Source: Acinetobacter higginsii
Lineage (GTDB): Bacteria > Pseudomonadota > Gammaproteobacteria > Pseudomonadales > Moraxellaceae
Length of the DNA stretch: 64,000 nucleotides
Direction: 5' to 3'
Assembly (NCBI RefSeq): GCF_000369525.1
Contig: NZ_KB850072.1
Location: forward strand, 2,164,606 to 2,228,605
Below the pieces are notes generated by a model. It was not told where the DNA came from and searched no databases. It saw only the letters and a program-made list of their open reading frames with translations. Shown here piece after piece: positions 31,200 to 41,949 of this stretch (the first letter of the stretch is position 1; each line of letters begins with the position of its first letter). The translations under genes were made by a program, and so were the position numbers.

Positions 31200-33692
31200 A
31201 TGAAGGATTATCAGGCGAAAACTACCTTGGCGTTGGCTGTACGCGCCATTTTATGGGGCATGCCACTCAGCGTTATCAGTATTGCAACGACTTCTGCCTA
31301 TGCTGCCAATGTTTATCAGATTTCGATTAGCTCAACCACGCTCGATCAAGCACTTAAACAGCTCGCGATTCAAACAGGCACCACCATCAGCTATGACTCG
31401 ACCACACTCTCTAAAATAAAAAGCGCCTCACTAAAAGGAAATTATTCAGTAGAAACTGCTTTAGAGACTTTGCTTAAACCGCATGCATTTGAAGCCATCA
31501 AAGTTGCCAATGCGGGATACAGTATTCAAGCCAAAGCAACTGTAGCAGCGGTTGAACCTAAAGTCGTTAAATTAGAAGCGATTCACACACGAGCAGATCA
31601 AACTCGAAATAGCAACGCTCAGCAAGAAAGCAATTCAACACAGCTTCCAACAATTTCGATCAAAGCCGCCAGCCAAAATATGACAAATGTTGGCAAACAA
31701 GCTCAGAATATTAAAGACGTACCACAATCTGTAACAGTTATGTCTCGTCAGCGTCTTGATGAACAAGGCCTAAAAACCCTTGATGATGTCATGGTACAAA
31801 CAACAGGGGTAACACGCGAACAGCTCTGGTTAAATAATAACTATAGTGCACGTGGTCTAAAGATTGAAAATATCCGTTATGACGGCGGCAGTACTTCAAG
31901 TCTAGAAGATCGAAGTAACAGTGCTGATATGGCACAATATGACGCAGTTGAGGTGTTGCGTGGTGCAGATGGTTTATTCGGTGCTGGTGAAGCTGGCGGT
32001 GTGATTAATCTCACCTCTAAACGACCAAAAGCAGAAACCGAAATCAATGGATCAATTTCAGCAGGTAGCTGGAATAATTATCGTGGTGAATTTGATGCGA
32101 CAGGTTCTTTAACAGAAGATCAAAGTGTTAAGGGACGTTTGGTCACTGTTTTTCAAGATCGAGACTTCTTCTATAAACCAACACAAAGCCGCCGTGAAAT
32201 GGTCTACGGTGCATTAAGCTTTGACTTATTACCCGAAACAACATTGTTTACGGGTGTGAGTTATCAAAAAGATAAAGTGGATGCTTTTAATGCCAGCTTA
32301 CCTCGTTGGGAAGATGGCGCAGATCTGCATTTACCCCGCAGTACAACGATGGGTGCACCATGGGGTTGGATCGAACGTAAAAACACATCCTTCTTTGCCA
32401 ATCTCCAACATCAAATTAATGATGACTGGAAAACACAACTGAATGTGCGTCACAACATTGGTAATGATGCGATTAACAGCGCTGAAATGGAAGGTGCTGT
32501 CAGTTATGACACTCACCAAAGTCAATGGTGGCGCTATCAGGATGATACGCGCTTTAAAGAAACAACAATGGATTTAAACCTACAAGGCAGCTTTAATTTA
32601 TTTGAACAAAAGCATGATGTAATTTTGGGCATCGATCACAGCAATAATCAAAAAGATTATCGCCTAAATTGGACTTCTTATGCTAATGGTGATGCATTCA
32701 ATCGCGTTGCACCACCAGAATGGGACTACCCAGCGATCTCTTGGGAAAACAATTCGACCAATAAGAATAATAAATCTGCACTTTATGGTTCTTTAAAATT
32801 ACGTCCTGTTGATGATTTAGCCCTCATTCTTGGTGGCCGCTACACCTTTAAAGATGAATTAACCATCAATAATCATAATATCAATATTGAAAACACCTAT
32901 ACAGAAGACAAAAAATTTGTGCCTTATTATGGGATTACTTATGATATTTCACCATCTACAACAACCTATGCAAGCTTTGCGGAAATTTATAAAAATCAGC
33001 GTAACTATTTAACAGCAGCCGATGGCCCTGGACTCGAACCATTAACAGGTCGAAATATTGAATTTGGTATCAAACATCAAATTAATGCAAACCTACTCGC
33101 ATCAATTGCTTACTTCGATATCAAAAAAGAAAAAGAGAAAGTCTATAACGCTTATACCAGCATTCCAAATAGTAACTCCTTATGCTGTTATATCGGTACA
33201 GGTTCTATGGAAAGTAAAGGGATTGATGTTGAACTGAATGGCAATATTAGCCCTGACTGGAATTTATCTGTAGGTTATACCTACAATAAAAATGAGAAAA
33301 AGGATAATACAGATACCCCATACAACTCTTACACCCCTAAAAATTTGTTAAAAATTTGGACAACCTATCAGCTTGATCAAATTGTCAATGGTTTAGAAAT
33401 AGGAGCTGGTGTAATTGCACAAAGTAAAAACTATAATAAAGGATGGGTCAGAGAATTTAATCCAGTAACACAAAAGTTTGATGGTACATTAAAAAATATT
33501 GAATTAGTTCAACCCAATTATGCTATTTGGTCAGCGCGTGTCGCTTATGATATTAATCCACAATGGAATATCGCACTTAACCTAAACAATATTTTTGACA
33601 AAACCTATTACAGCACGATTGGCTACCCGGGTTATGGTAATTTTTATGGCGAACCGCGTAACTTTCTTCTAACTTTAAAAGCAAGTTACTAA
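31200..33692 (+). CDS. TonB-dependent siderophore receptor with signalling (STN) domain
   Basis: 830 residues. The signal peptide ends near SAYAAN (residue 36). A secretin/TonB N-terminal (STN) domain follows (about 38-115, with LDQALKQLAIQTGTTISYD), then a linker, a plug domain from about residue 155 (KDVPQSVTVMSRQRLDEQG; LRGADGLFGAGEAGGVINL) and a 22-strand barrel ending in the aromatic-rich KASY. The STN domain marks a transducer receptor (FecA/FpvA class) that signals through the adjacent FecR-FecI pair. Homology within FpvA/FoxA-like receptors suggests a hydroxamate or catecholate siderophore, but the ligand is not known. Confidence 0.92.
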   Translation: MKDYQAKTTLALAVRAILWGMPLSVISIATTSAYAANVYQISISSTTLDQALKQLAIQTGTTISYDSTTLSKIKSASLKGNYSVETALETLLKPHAFEAIKVANAGYSIQAKATVAAVEPKVVKLEAIHTRADQTRNSNAQQESNSTQLPTISIKAASQNMTNVGKQAQNIKDVPQSVTVMSRQRLDEQGLKTLDDVMVQTTGVTREQLWLNNNYSARGLKIENIRYDGGSTSSLEDRSNSADMAQYDAVEVLRGADGLFGAGEAGGVINLTSKRPKAETEINGSISAGSWNNYRGEFDATGSLTEDQSVKGRLVTVFQDRDFFYKPTQSRREMVYGALSFDLLPETTLFTGVSYQKDKVDAFNASLPRWEDGADLHLPRSTTMGAPWGWIERKNTSFFANLQHQINDDWKTQLNVRHNIGNDAINSAEMEGAVSYDTHQSQWWRYQDDTRFKETTMDLNLQGSFNLFEQKHDVILGIDHSNNQKDYRLNWTSYANGDAFNRVAPPEWDYPAISWENNSTNKNNKSALYGSLKLRPVDDLALILGGRYTFKDELTINNHNINIENTYTEDKKFVPYYGITYDISPSTTTYASFAEIYKNQRNYLTAADGPGLEPLTGRNIEFGIKHQINANLLASIAYFDIKKEKEKVYNAYTSIPNSNSLCCYIGTGSMESKGIDVELNGNISPDWNLSVGYTYNKNEKKDNTDTPYNSYTPKNLLKIWTTYQLDQIVNGLEIGAGVIAQSKNYNKGWVREFNPVTQKFDGTLKNIELVQPNYAIWSARVAYDINPQWNIALNLNNIFDKTYYSTIGYPGYGNFYGEPRNFLLTLKASY

Positions 33693-33721
33693 AGCTTTAT
33701 AAATCAATTCATAACCAAAAT

Positions 33722-33751
33722 AAAAAGAGGAAACTTATGTTTCCTCTTTTT
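33722..33751. terminator. Bidirectional terminator between convergent iron genes
   Basis: A 13-bp inverted repeat with a 4-nt loop, flanked by A on the left and T on the right. It separates the plus-strand receptor gene from the minus-strand DUF3325 gene. Confidence 0.92.
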
Positions 33752-33775
33752 ATTTCACTTCGATACAAGCAAAGC

Positions 33776-34111
33776 TTAAATCAAGGTCACAATCAGCAGC
33801 AGCCCAAATAAAACAGTCACGATCACATTTGCTTGCCATAGTTTTTTAGGGTGATAAGTCAATAACAACCCCACAGCCAAAGCAGCGAAGCTAATACAAC
33901 CCAACCACTCAGACAAACCGACCGAAGCCCCCTTAATATAAATCATGACCAGCGCAGAGAGGAGCAAAACCACCCAGCCTACAATTTCAAAACGGCGACT
34001 ATTTTGCGCTGAAATCTGAGCACTAAAAATATCGCGCTGATGCTTACTCATCCCACTGGCAAGTGCTGATAACGCCACCACAGCAACACACCACAACATC
34101 AATGCTGCCAT
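33776..34111 (-). CDS. DUF3325 family membrane protein
   Basis: A 111-residue, very hydrophobic protein with about three to four membrane spans and the early segment SALASGMSKHQRDIF typical of DUF3325. It overlaps the PepSY gene stop by one base (34111), so the two are translationally coupled. DUF3325 proteins occur with DUF3649 and PepSY proteins beside TonB-dependent siderophore receptors. Their exact role in iron uptake or siderophore reduction is not established. Confidence 0.82.
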   Translation of the reverse strand: MAALMLWCVAVVALSALASGMSKHQRDIFSAQISAQNSRRFEIVGWVVLLLSALVMIYIKGASVGLSEWLGCISFAALAVGLLLTYHPKKLWQANVIVTVLFGLLLIVTLI

Positions 34112-35808
34112 TATGCTTGCTCCTGCACAGTCTGAACCTTAGGCTTTTTTTTCTGCTTCACCGCCAAACCTTGATAACGCTTTAACTTGTAATAAGAATA
34201 GATAAAAATCAGACCCAAAATAATGCACACCAGATCAAAACTGGCGATCATCCACTGCCCATGATAGATACTCATCCACAGCGCCTGCCCGCCTGTTAAG
34301 AAATTTAGGATTGGCATAAACAAAAACAGCACAGCGGCTAAAGCCAGTTGCTCCAACCATGCGGGACGATGTGCCCGAATAGCTGCATGAATTAAACACA
34401 GCAACCATGCAATAAAGAACACATTAATCTCTAGCGGAGAACGTTCGGCCAATTGAGCGGGGATAAAGCGATTGGCAATAAAATAAGCTGCACAGGCAAT
34501 CGGTAGGCCTGTGATTGCAGTAATATTCAGCACTTCAACCAGACGATGACCAAAAGGCTTATAACCCAATTTCTGTACATCTGGAATACGTTTCACCACC
34601 CACAAGATCAGGCCAGAAGCCACCATCATGGTGCCTAATATGCCCGATAAGAATAACAACCAACGCAACACTGAATCCACACCACGTGCCATATGCAACC
34701 ATGTCACCAAGGTATAAATGGCTTTTGATGCCGAGTTTACAGGCTTAGCTTCATCAATCAGTTGTCCTGTCACCGCATTAAACTTCATGGAAGGAATGCT
34801 TTCTCGATCAAGCAATGTGGTGGTACGGGTTGCATTAAATTCAACATCAGCTTCAACCGTATTCGGTTTATTCACTCGAATTGAAGCAATCGGGTTATCT
34901 TCCCAACCTTGTTGAACGTAATGACTCAATGTGACTAAATTCACCATCGGTGCTGCTGTAAGTACAGGTGCTGCTTGTTCGGCTTCACCACGACGGCCAC
35001 CACCCCGATTGCCACGCCCTTCCTCTGCTGCTTCTTTTTGTTTTTGCTCTGCCAATAACCGTGCTTGCTCAGGTGTTTTGGCAACAGGTTCATTCAACAT
35101 TTGATAGAAATTTTGCCCACTTCCATAATGGCTGTTCATCGCCCAAGGCATAAACATGAACATTAACAACAGCAAACCACTAAAGGTGATCATGATATGA
35201 AAAGGTAAGGCAAACACAGCCGTTGCATTATGAGCATCGAGCCACGAACGCTGCCCTTTGGCTGGACGGAAAGTAAAGAAATCCTTGAAAATCTTTTTAT
35301 GGGTGATAATACCGCTGATAATCGCCACAAACATAAATAAGGTTGCAATACCGACGATCCAGCGTCCCCAAATACGCGGCATGCCATAGAGTTCAAAATG
35401 GAAACGATATAAGAAACCACCACCGCGCGTTTCACGTGCTTTAATCTCTTGTCCAGTTTGTGCATCTAAGTAGATTTCTCCCCCACGACGGCGACCTTCA
35501 CCCGGCTTACGGATATTCAGCATAATGGCGGGTTGGCGTTCATTGGCAAAACGGATATTCCAACTTTCAGCAGGCTGTCCGTTTTGCTGCAAATACTGTA
35601 ATGCATAACCCAATTGTTGCTGCTGTGAAGTATTATTCACAGACTGATGCAATTCAGGTTTCATCCACACCGTAATTTCATTTTGGAAAAAACTGAGCGT
35701 ACCCGTAAGAAAAACTGCGTAAAGCAGCCATCCCAAGAGCAGGCTTGTCCATGTATGTAACCATGACATCGACTGGCGAGGGCCTTCATTTTTACCATCA
35801 ACACGCAT
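34111..35808 (-). CDS. PepSY-associated transmembrane protein (siderophore-iron reductase type)
   Basis: 565 residues, with an N-terminal membrane span (MSWLHTWTSLLLGWLLYAVF), a periplasmic PepSY region, three further spans and a C-terminal multi-span part. The HTW and H-N-A-T-A-V-F-A-L-P-F-H-I-M His residues in membrane segments fit heme ligands in this family. Members next to TonB receptors are thought to reduce ferric siderophores at the inner membrane. An odd Gly/Arg/Glu-rich insertion lies at residues about 255-285. It is sandwiched between DUF3649 and DUF3325 genes, as in many proteobacteria. Confidence 0.87.
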   Translation of the reverse strand: MRVDGKNEGPRQSMSWLHTWTSLLLGWLLYAVFLTGTLSFFQNEITVWMKPELHQSVNNTSQQQQLGYALQYLQQNGQPAESWNIRFANERQPAIMLNIRKPGEGRRRGGEIYLDAQTGQEIKARETRGGGFLYRFHFELYGMPRIWGRWIVGIATLFMFVAIISGIITHKKIFKDFFTFRPAKGQRSWLDAHNATAVFALPFHIMITFSGLLLLMFMFMPWAMNSHYGSGQNFYQMLNEPVAKTPEQARLLAEQKQKEAAEEGRGNRGGGRRGEAEQAAPVLTAAPMVNLVTLSHYVQQGWEDNPIASIRVNKPNTVEADVEFNATRTTTLLDRESIPSMKFNAVTGQLIDEAKPVNSASKAIYTLVTWLHMARGVDSVLRWLLFLSGILGTMMVASGLILWVVKRIPDVQKLGYKPFGHRLVEVLNITAITGLPIACAAYFIANRFIPAQLAERSPLEINVFFIAWLLCLIHAAIRAHRPAWLEQLALAAVLFLFMPILNFLTGGQALWMSIYHGQWMIASFDLVCIILGLIFIYSYYKLKRYQGLAVKQKKKPKVQTVQEQA

Positions 35809-35812
35809 GACT

Positions 35813-36169
35813 TTACCCTTTTAAAAACCAATAGATCAACGTCATCAATACACTGGGAATAATGACTCCCAACCAGACTTTCATGGTTGAGTTAACCAGA
35901 AACACCCAAATGAACACGGCACAATGAATCACAAATGCCAGCATGGTCGCCCCAAACACGGCATTGGCTTTTAAAGGCTCGGTTGTAAACAGAGCCCCCA
36001 TTAACATTGCAGCAATCGCAGCAAAGTAATAACCACCAAAAATAGCCAAGACAAAACGTGAAAAAATCATCAATCGATATTTAATCAATGATGATTGTTC
36101 AACCTTCTTTTTTGTGACCCTTTTGGCGGAGGCCAAGGGCACAGACGCTTCAATATTCATAAAAGACAC
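35813..36169 (-). CDS. DUF3649 family membrane protein
   Basis: 118 residues with three to four membrane spans and the DUF3649 pattern (SRFVLAIFGGYYFAA; the Ala-rich M-L-M-G-A-L-F segment; FVIHCAVFIWVF). It lies four bases before the PepSY gene and 51 bases after the TonB receptor, so all four minus-strand genes form one operon. Its role is unknown beyond the association with siderophore uptake. Confidence 0.82.
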   Translation of the reverse strand: MSFMNIEASVPLASAKRVTKKKVEQSSLIKYRLMIFSRFVLAIFGGYYFAAIAAMLMGALFTTEPLKANAVFGATMLAFVIHCAVFIWVFLVNSTMKVWLGVIIPSVLMTLIYWFLKG

Positions 36170-36220
36170 CCAGTCAGGTGACGATGATGCAAAATAATCG
36201 CCACCTGCATTTCAGGAAGA

Positions 36221-39055
36221 TTAGAAAGAAAACTTAAGGTTTAGATAATATTGGCGACCACGGACATCACTATATTTGCTGAGGTATGATTGCGTTCCAG
36301 ACATATCGACCGTGTAATCGTTAAATAAATTTTGAATACCGAAGCTCAGTTCGCTTGAGCTGTGTTTTAGCAACTTACTGCTCGGCAATTTCACTTTGGC
36401 AAAAATGTCATGGTAAATTTGATCTTCGATTTTTAATTTTTGATCGGCACGACCCGTTTGATTCAAAATCGCAGTCGCATTAACCATGTCATAAGAACCA
36501 TAATATTGGCTTGCCCAACCAAAGCCCCAATTGTCATTGGCTTGTAGATAAATAGAGGCATTGGCACGATGTTTTAGCGGTGCATCGGAGACCGCGCCAC
36601 CCACCACACTGACAAAATTCTTCTCTGGGTCAATCAAATTATGTTGTTGGCGATATTCATTAACATGGGTATAGCCCAAATTAAAGGTGGTTTCTCCAAT
36701 CACGCTATCAAAGCGATAATTTAAATTGGTATCAATCCCACTGGTTTTAAGGTTTAAAGCGTTGAATGGCGTGATATCAATTGAAACCACATCGCCAGCT
36801 TGATTGCGTTGAATGCGGCTAGCATATTTGCTTTGATTGTCTAAAATATATTGCGCGCTGATCGAACTAATATTATTGGTTTTTTTGATGTTGTAATAAT
36901 CAATCGATAATCGTAAATCAGGAATCGCCTCTGGGGTTAACACAATCCCAGCATTAATACTTTTTGAACTTTCTGGCGTCAGATCTGGATTGCCCCCAGA
37001 AATGCTTTCATAGGTGCTAATGATTTTACCCGTTGCTGGATCAGTTAATGTCGCTCCCGTCACTTGGGTCGAAGTCGCTTGAGAAATCTGAGAGACTGAT
37101 GGTGTAACAAAGCCTTCACTATAAGACGCACGGAACATCAATTGGTCATTCGGTGCGAAGCGGAAACCTACTGTTGGCGTGATCGCATCAAATTTTGATT
37201 TACCCGAATCACTATAATTTAAGAACTTGGAACGATAGCCTGTAGCAGGATCAATTTTACTGTCATATTGCGGTATCTTGGCTTGGACATTGAAATCTTC
37301 ATAACGTGCAGCCAGTTGCACATCCAGTAATTTGGCGAAAGGTAAATTCAGCTCAGGGGAAATCAGGGGAATATTAAATTCCGTGTAAACACTGGATGCA
37401 TTGCTCTTACGCTCGGTAGGTTTTACCCAAGGATTGTCGACATGTTGATGTTCCGCAAAGCCTTCACTTTCATAACGGCGATGCTCAATCCCCGTTGCCA
37501 ATCGAATATCGCCTGCATACCATTTTGCAATTGGACCTGTGGCTCGAATCGAGAAATCATTTAAGGTCTGCTGTGTATTATTTTTTGGATAGTTCCAGTA
37601 TTTTGAAATTAAGTCCGTTGGTATGGTGGTGAAATCTTGCAGAAAATCAATTGCATTATTGGCAGTGTCTTTGTTCCATGCACTGGCTTTCGGATTTTTG
37701 CTGCCTTGACGCGTATAACGTTGACGAATATCCGATTTACTCCACGCATAATCGACCGAGAGTATCCATTCTGGTGTCAGGTCAAAGGTAAAGCCCGTTG
37801 CTACTTTCTTCTGAGTAGTTTCAAAGGTGTCCTTGGCAAAGCCACCTAGGCTATCCAAACGCATTGGATAATTCACCAGAATATCCTTGCCAAAAGGATT
37901 ATGCGGACTATCTTTGCTCACTGTTACCACATTATAACCGTGCGGTGAGGTATTAAATGACCAACCCTCTTCTTTTTCATAGCCCGCCTCAAGAAACACA
38001 TTCAGACGATCAGTAAAATCACGATTTAAAGAAAGACCAAAGGCTTCGGTCTTGGTATCGTAAAGTAATCCCTCTTTACCCGACCAGCCACTCACTCCAT
38101 CAGACAAACCCAATGCATAGCCTTGACCCAGTTTGCTCAGATCGCCATTCCAACCTTTTGGAAGATGTGCCATAGATGAGCCCCATCCTGGCACTAATTC
38201 AGAACCATCTTTACTACGAATATTAGTTAAATTGCCCGCAGGCGGGTTGACCTTGTCCCCAATAAGACTATTTGGATTATTTTTTAAAATATTTTGGCGT
38301 GATTTACTTTTCCAGTCACGTTCGCTCGCTAGCAAACTATCTTGATCTTTTTTGGAAGCCGTCAACATCACATGGGTACGGCCATCTTCCAGAGAAAAAC
38401 CTGAAACCAAATTAAAAGATTTGGCGGGTTGTTGATTATCCACGGTATCGCTATACCGCACGTTCACTTCGGTGCCAACATAGTCTTTCCGCAAAATTAC
38501 ATTAATGACACCACCAATCGCCCCACTGCCATAAATCGCAGCAGCTGATGTCGGTAATACTTCAATCCGTTCAATTGCAGCCAAAGGAATATTATTTAAA
38601 TTGGGTTGATCGGTGGATTCAGAAGTACCACGACTGCCTGTTCCTGCACTACGGCGGCCATTAATCAACACTAGAGTTTGACTGGCACCAAGTCCACGTA
38701 AATTAATTTGACTTGATGTGCCAGAGAAATAACTGGAATTGTTGGTTGAGGTTGCCATTGGCAATACTTTAGACAACAACTCGGTGACTGTGGTAGTACC
38801 TGAGCGCTCAATCTCGTCCCTCTCGATCATAGTATAGGCTTGGACATCGTCTTCGCTACGTGGAATATCCATATTGCCCGATTTATAGGCAACATCGGCC
38901 TTACTTGCCGTCACTGCAATGGTCGGCAGCGTCGAGGCTTTATCTGCACTGTCCTGTGCAAATACATGCGGACACGACAACACCAATAAAACAGAAATGC
39001 AGAGTGTTGTTCTAATAAATTGAGATGATTTGAGAGAGTTATTTTGTTCTAACAC
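36221..39055 (-). CDS. TonB-dependent receptor
   Basis: 944 residues. The signal peptide ends near VFAQD (residue 34). A TonB box-like TIAVTASK follows, then the plug domain with LRGLGASQTLVLINGRR near residue 123 and AIERIEVLPTSAAAIYGSGAI near residue 162, and a long barrel with C-terminal Phe (YLNLKFSF). No STN domain is present, so it does not signal. A strong Fur box upstream and the PepSY module downstream indicate iron or siderophore uptake. The ligand is unknown. Confidence 0.92.
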   Translation of the reverse strand: MLEQNNSLKSSQFIRTTLCISVLLVLSCPHVFAQDSADKASTLPTIAVTASKADVAYKSGNMDIPRSEDDVQAYTMIERDEIERSGTTTVTELLSKVLPMATSTNNSSYFSGTSSQINLRGLGASQTLVLINGRRSAGTGSRGTSESTDQPNLNNIPLAAIERIEVLPTSAAAIYGSGAIGGVINVILRKDYVGTEVNVRYSDTVDNQQPAKSFNLVSGFSLEDGRTHVMLTASKKDQDSLLASERDWKSKSRQNILKNNPNSLIGDKVNPPAGNLTNIRSKDGSELVPGWGSSMAHLPKGWNGDLSKLGQGYALGLSDGVSGWSGKEGLLYDTKTEAFGLSLNRDFTDRLNVFLEAGYEKEEGWSFNTSPHGYNVVTVSKDSPHNPFGKDILVNYPMRLDSLGGFAKDTFETTQKKVATGFTFDLTPEWILSVDYAWSKSDIRQRYTRQGSKNPKASAWNKDTANNAIDFLQDFTTIPTDLISKYWNYPKNNTQQTLNDFSIRATGPIAKWYAGDIRLATGIEHRRYESEGFAEHQHVDNPWVKPTERKSNASSVYTEFNIPLISPELNLPFAKLLDVQLAARYEDFNVQAKIPQYDSKIDPATGYRSKFLNYSDSGKSKFDAITPTVGFRFAPNDQLMFRASYSEGFVTPSVSQISQATSTQVTGATLTDPATGKIISTYESISGGNPDLTPESSKSINAGIVLTPEAIPDLRLSIDYYNIKKTNNISSISAQYILDNQSKYASRIQRNQAGDVVSIDITPFNALNLKTSGIDTNLNYRFDSVIGETTFNLGYTHVNEYRQQHNLIDPEKNFVSVVGGAVSDAPLKHRANASIYLQANDNWGFGWASQYYGSYDMVNATAILNQTGRADQKLKIEDQIYHDIFAKVKLPSSKLLKHSSSELSFGIQNLFNDYTVDMSGTQSYLSKYSDVRGRQYYLNLKFSF

Positions 39056-39303
39056 GTAAGAACCTTAATTCATTCTTAAAAATTTCGTGAATAATACACA
39101 AAGCAAACAAAAATGACAATAATAATGATAATTATTATCAATAATAACATTGGCACCTCATATCCCTCCATATTTAAAGTTATCAATAACAACAAAAGCT
39201 TATGAGGTGGGGGAACGTGATCAATCAATCTTCATAACGAATAGAAGGTCCAATTTTAGAAAAATGTGGAGCTAAGTGTTTGCAGGTTTTTGTGATTATG
39301 ATT
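39056..39303. other. Intergenic region holding the receptor promoter
   Basis: About 250 bp between the TonB receptor start and the terminator of the porin gene. It contains the Fur box described separately and presumably the receptor promoter on the minus strand. No small gene was seen. Confidence 0.45.
39121..39145 (-). promoter_or_regulatory. Fur box upstream of the TonB receptor operon
   Basis: Contains the perfect 6-1-6 palindrome GATAATTATTATC (39127-39139) within further NAT(A/T)AT hexamers, about 70 bp upstream of the receptor ATG. This is close to the classical Fur consensus and predicts iron repression of the receptor-DUF3649-PepSY-DUF3325 operon. Confidence 0.8.
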
Positions 39304-39346
39304 AAAAAAAAGCCCATCTTATTCGCGAATTTGAATAAGATAGGCT
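39304..39346 (-). terminator. Terminator of the OprD-type porin gene
   Basis: A 14-bp inverted repeat with one mismatch (39311-39324 and 39333-39346), followed on the minus strand by a run of seven to eight T, 25 bp after the porin stop codon. Confidence 0.88.
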
Positions 39347-39371
39347 GTTCAATTCTTGATTGAATCGACAA

Positions 39372-40637
39372 TTAAAATTTATGTGTATACGTCGTCATAA
39401 TTCGATTTTCGACAAAATCTGTGCCTGGATTATTGCCTGCACCATATTTAATATCGGCTCGGATATGTCGCCATTCAAAGCCTAAACCTTTAAGTTTACC
39501 TTCAGGTACGGTGTAATTGACGATCACATTCTTCTCAGTTTCTTTATTATCTTTAAAGCCTTCCCGATAGATTTCACTACCATTTAAATAGCGTAATGTC
39601 AGTTTTAACCCAGGGATACCTTGCTCTTTAAAGTCATAACTATATAAAACATGCCAAGTGAACTCTTTGGCTTTGTAGAAAGCAATTGCAGACCAGCTCT
39701 GTAAATAGGCTTGTGGCACATAACCATTCAATAAGGGAATATTGTCCTCACCCATATGCTTTTGCAGACCGGTCAAAATGGTATGTGGTCCATTTTGCAC
39801 ACTGGCCTGTAGACCGATTGACTGGACATCAATATCACCAAAATAAGCATCACCATCTTCTTTATAGTTAAAATAGCGGGCATCCACTTTAAGCTTGCTT
39901 TTGTTGACCGTTTCCGTAAAGGCCGCACTCAAATATTGTTGTTGATAAATATCTTCGAGCTGCCCAAACCAATAAGAACCCGTTAACTGAGGGGTAAAAT
40001 TATAATCGAGGCCCAGAAAATTCAGCCCGTCACTTCTTTTGTTTGGGTCTGTCGAGTTGCCTAAGGTAAATTTTCGATATTCATCGTCATCTCGAGCATT
40101 CACATGGGTAAACCGCCCTGCCGACACTTTTAAATTTTTAATGTCTTTGCTTTCGAGCATTGCACCCGCGTAGGTGGTGACCAATTGTCGAGAATCATCA
40201 ATAAACAGTACCGGTGTTTTTGGGAAAAGCTCACCGACTTTCAATTCAGTATTGTGATATTTAAATTTTAAAGTTACACCTAATTTTAAATAATCACGCT
40301 CCTGCCGACCTTCGTGCTGATCATATTTAAATACGGTATCCAGACGTTCATCATAGCGATCGGTTAAACGCAATGCATATTGAAACCCCAAATCCAAACC
40401 GACTTGAAGCGGTGTATCGGTATAGCCAGATTCAAAACGTCCTGTCATCGCCTGAGACCAACTGCCCAGATCTTTATTGGTGTTTTCGAAATCGCGTTCT
40501 AAATAAAAATTACGTAGATAAATGCTTTTTTCACTGTCTTCTAAAAAATCTGCATAAGCCACATTGATATTTAGACAGCCAAAGAGTGTATACAATGCTA
40601 CGCGCTGTGCTTTATACAGCGTATCTGGTTTTAACAT
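39372..40637 (-). CDS. OprD-family outer-membrane porin
   Basis: 421 residues. A signal peptide ends near VAYADF (residue 29). The remainder is beta-strand-rich with the OprD-type start FLEDSEKSIYLRNFYLERD and the barrel end in TYTHKF. OprD/OpdK-type channels admit carboxylated substrates; in Acinetobacter a related porin (BenP) is linked to benzoate use. The neighbouring catM-cat cluster and an upstream copy of the CatM operator (40835-40849) suggest uptake of an aromatic acid feeding the catechol branch. That role is inferred. Confidence 0.87.
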   Translation of the reverse strand: MLKPDTLYKAQRVALYTLFGCLNINVAYADFLEDSEKSIYLRNFYLERDFENTNKDLGSWSQAMTGRFESGYTDTPLQVGLDLGFQYALRLTDRYDERLDTVFKYDQHEGRQERDYLKLGVTLKFKYHNTELKVGELFPKTPVLFIDDSRQLVTTYAGAMLESKDIKNLKVSAGRFTHVNARDDDEYRKFTLGNSTDPNKRSDGLNFLGLDYNFTPQLTGSYWFGQLEDIYQQQYLSAAFTETVNKSKLKVDARYFNYKEDGDAYFGDIDVQSIGLQASVQNGPHTILTGLQKHMGEDNIPLLNGYVPQAYLQSWSAIAFYKAKEFTWHVLYSYDFKEQGIPGLKLTLRYLNGSEIYREGFKDNKETEKNVIVNYTVPEGKLKGLGFEWRHIRADIKYGAGNNPGTDFVENRIMTTYTHKF

Positions 40638-40834
40638 GGGAAATCCTTTCCTGAGTATTTGAAATTCTTATTCATTCACGCTGAGAGTTAAGACCGTCCT
40701 CACAACTGAAACCATGCTTGCCGATACCTTTAAAACTGACATAAATTCAGAAAGATATATTTGAGCAAATATTGGCCACACCTTATTATTTGAATTATTA
40801 ATGTAATTTTCCATAGATAATGAAGTATATAGTT

Positions 40835-40849
40835 ATACCTTTTAAGTCT
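40835..40849. promoter_or_regulatory. Near copy of the CatM operator upstream of the porin
   Basis: ATAC-N7-GTCT with the same 7-bp spacer as the site at 41851-41865 (14 of 15 bases identical). It lies about 200 bp upstream of the porin start. CatM/BenM bind ATAC-N7-GTAT, so porin control by CatM is plausible. Confidence 0.5.
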
Positions 40850-40875
40850 AATTTTAGGTTATTTTCACAACAATT

Positions 40876-40901
40876 AAAAAAGCGGTCTTCTTGACCGCCT
40901 C
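40876..40901 (-). terminator. Terminator of catM
   Basis: A 6-bp G/C-rich inverted repeat (40882-40887 and 40893-40898) with a 5-nt loop, followed by six T on the minus strand, about 30 bp after the catM stop. Confidence 0.88.
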
Positions 40902-40927
40902 TAAATTCATGAATCATTTCAATCCAC

Positions 40928-41845
<918 letters not shown>

Positions 41846-41850
41846 TTAAT

Positions 41851-41865
41851 ATACCTTTTAAGTAT
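41851..41865. promoter_or_regulatory. CatM operator in the catM/catB divergent region
   Basis: ATAC-CTTTTAA-GTAT is an exact ATAC-N7-GTAT dyad, the established high-affinity CatM/BenM site. It is 85 bp upstream of the catB ATG and six bases from the catM start, where it would both repress catM and activate catB. A second partial dyad (GTAT...ATAC) follows at 41862-41875. Confidence 0.88.
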
Positions 41866-41949
41866 CTAAAAATACCAAATTCAGCCTAGTTATAGATATT
41901 ACATTAATTTAGGGTATGTAAATAGCTTAGGACGAAAGAAATACCAAAG

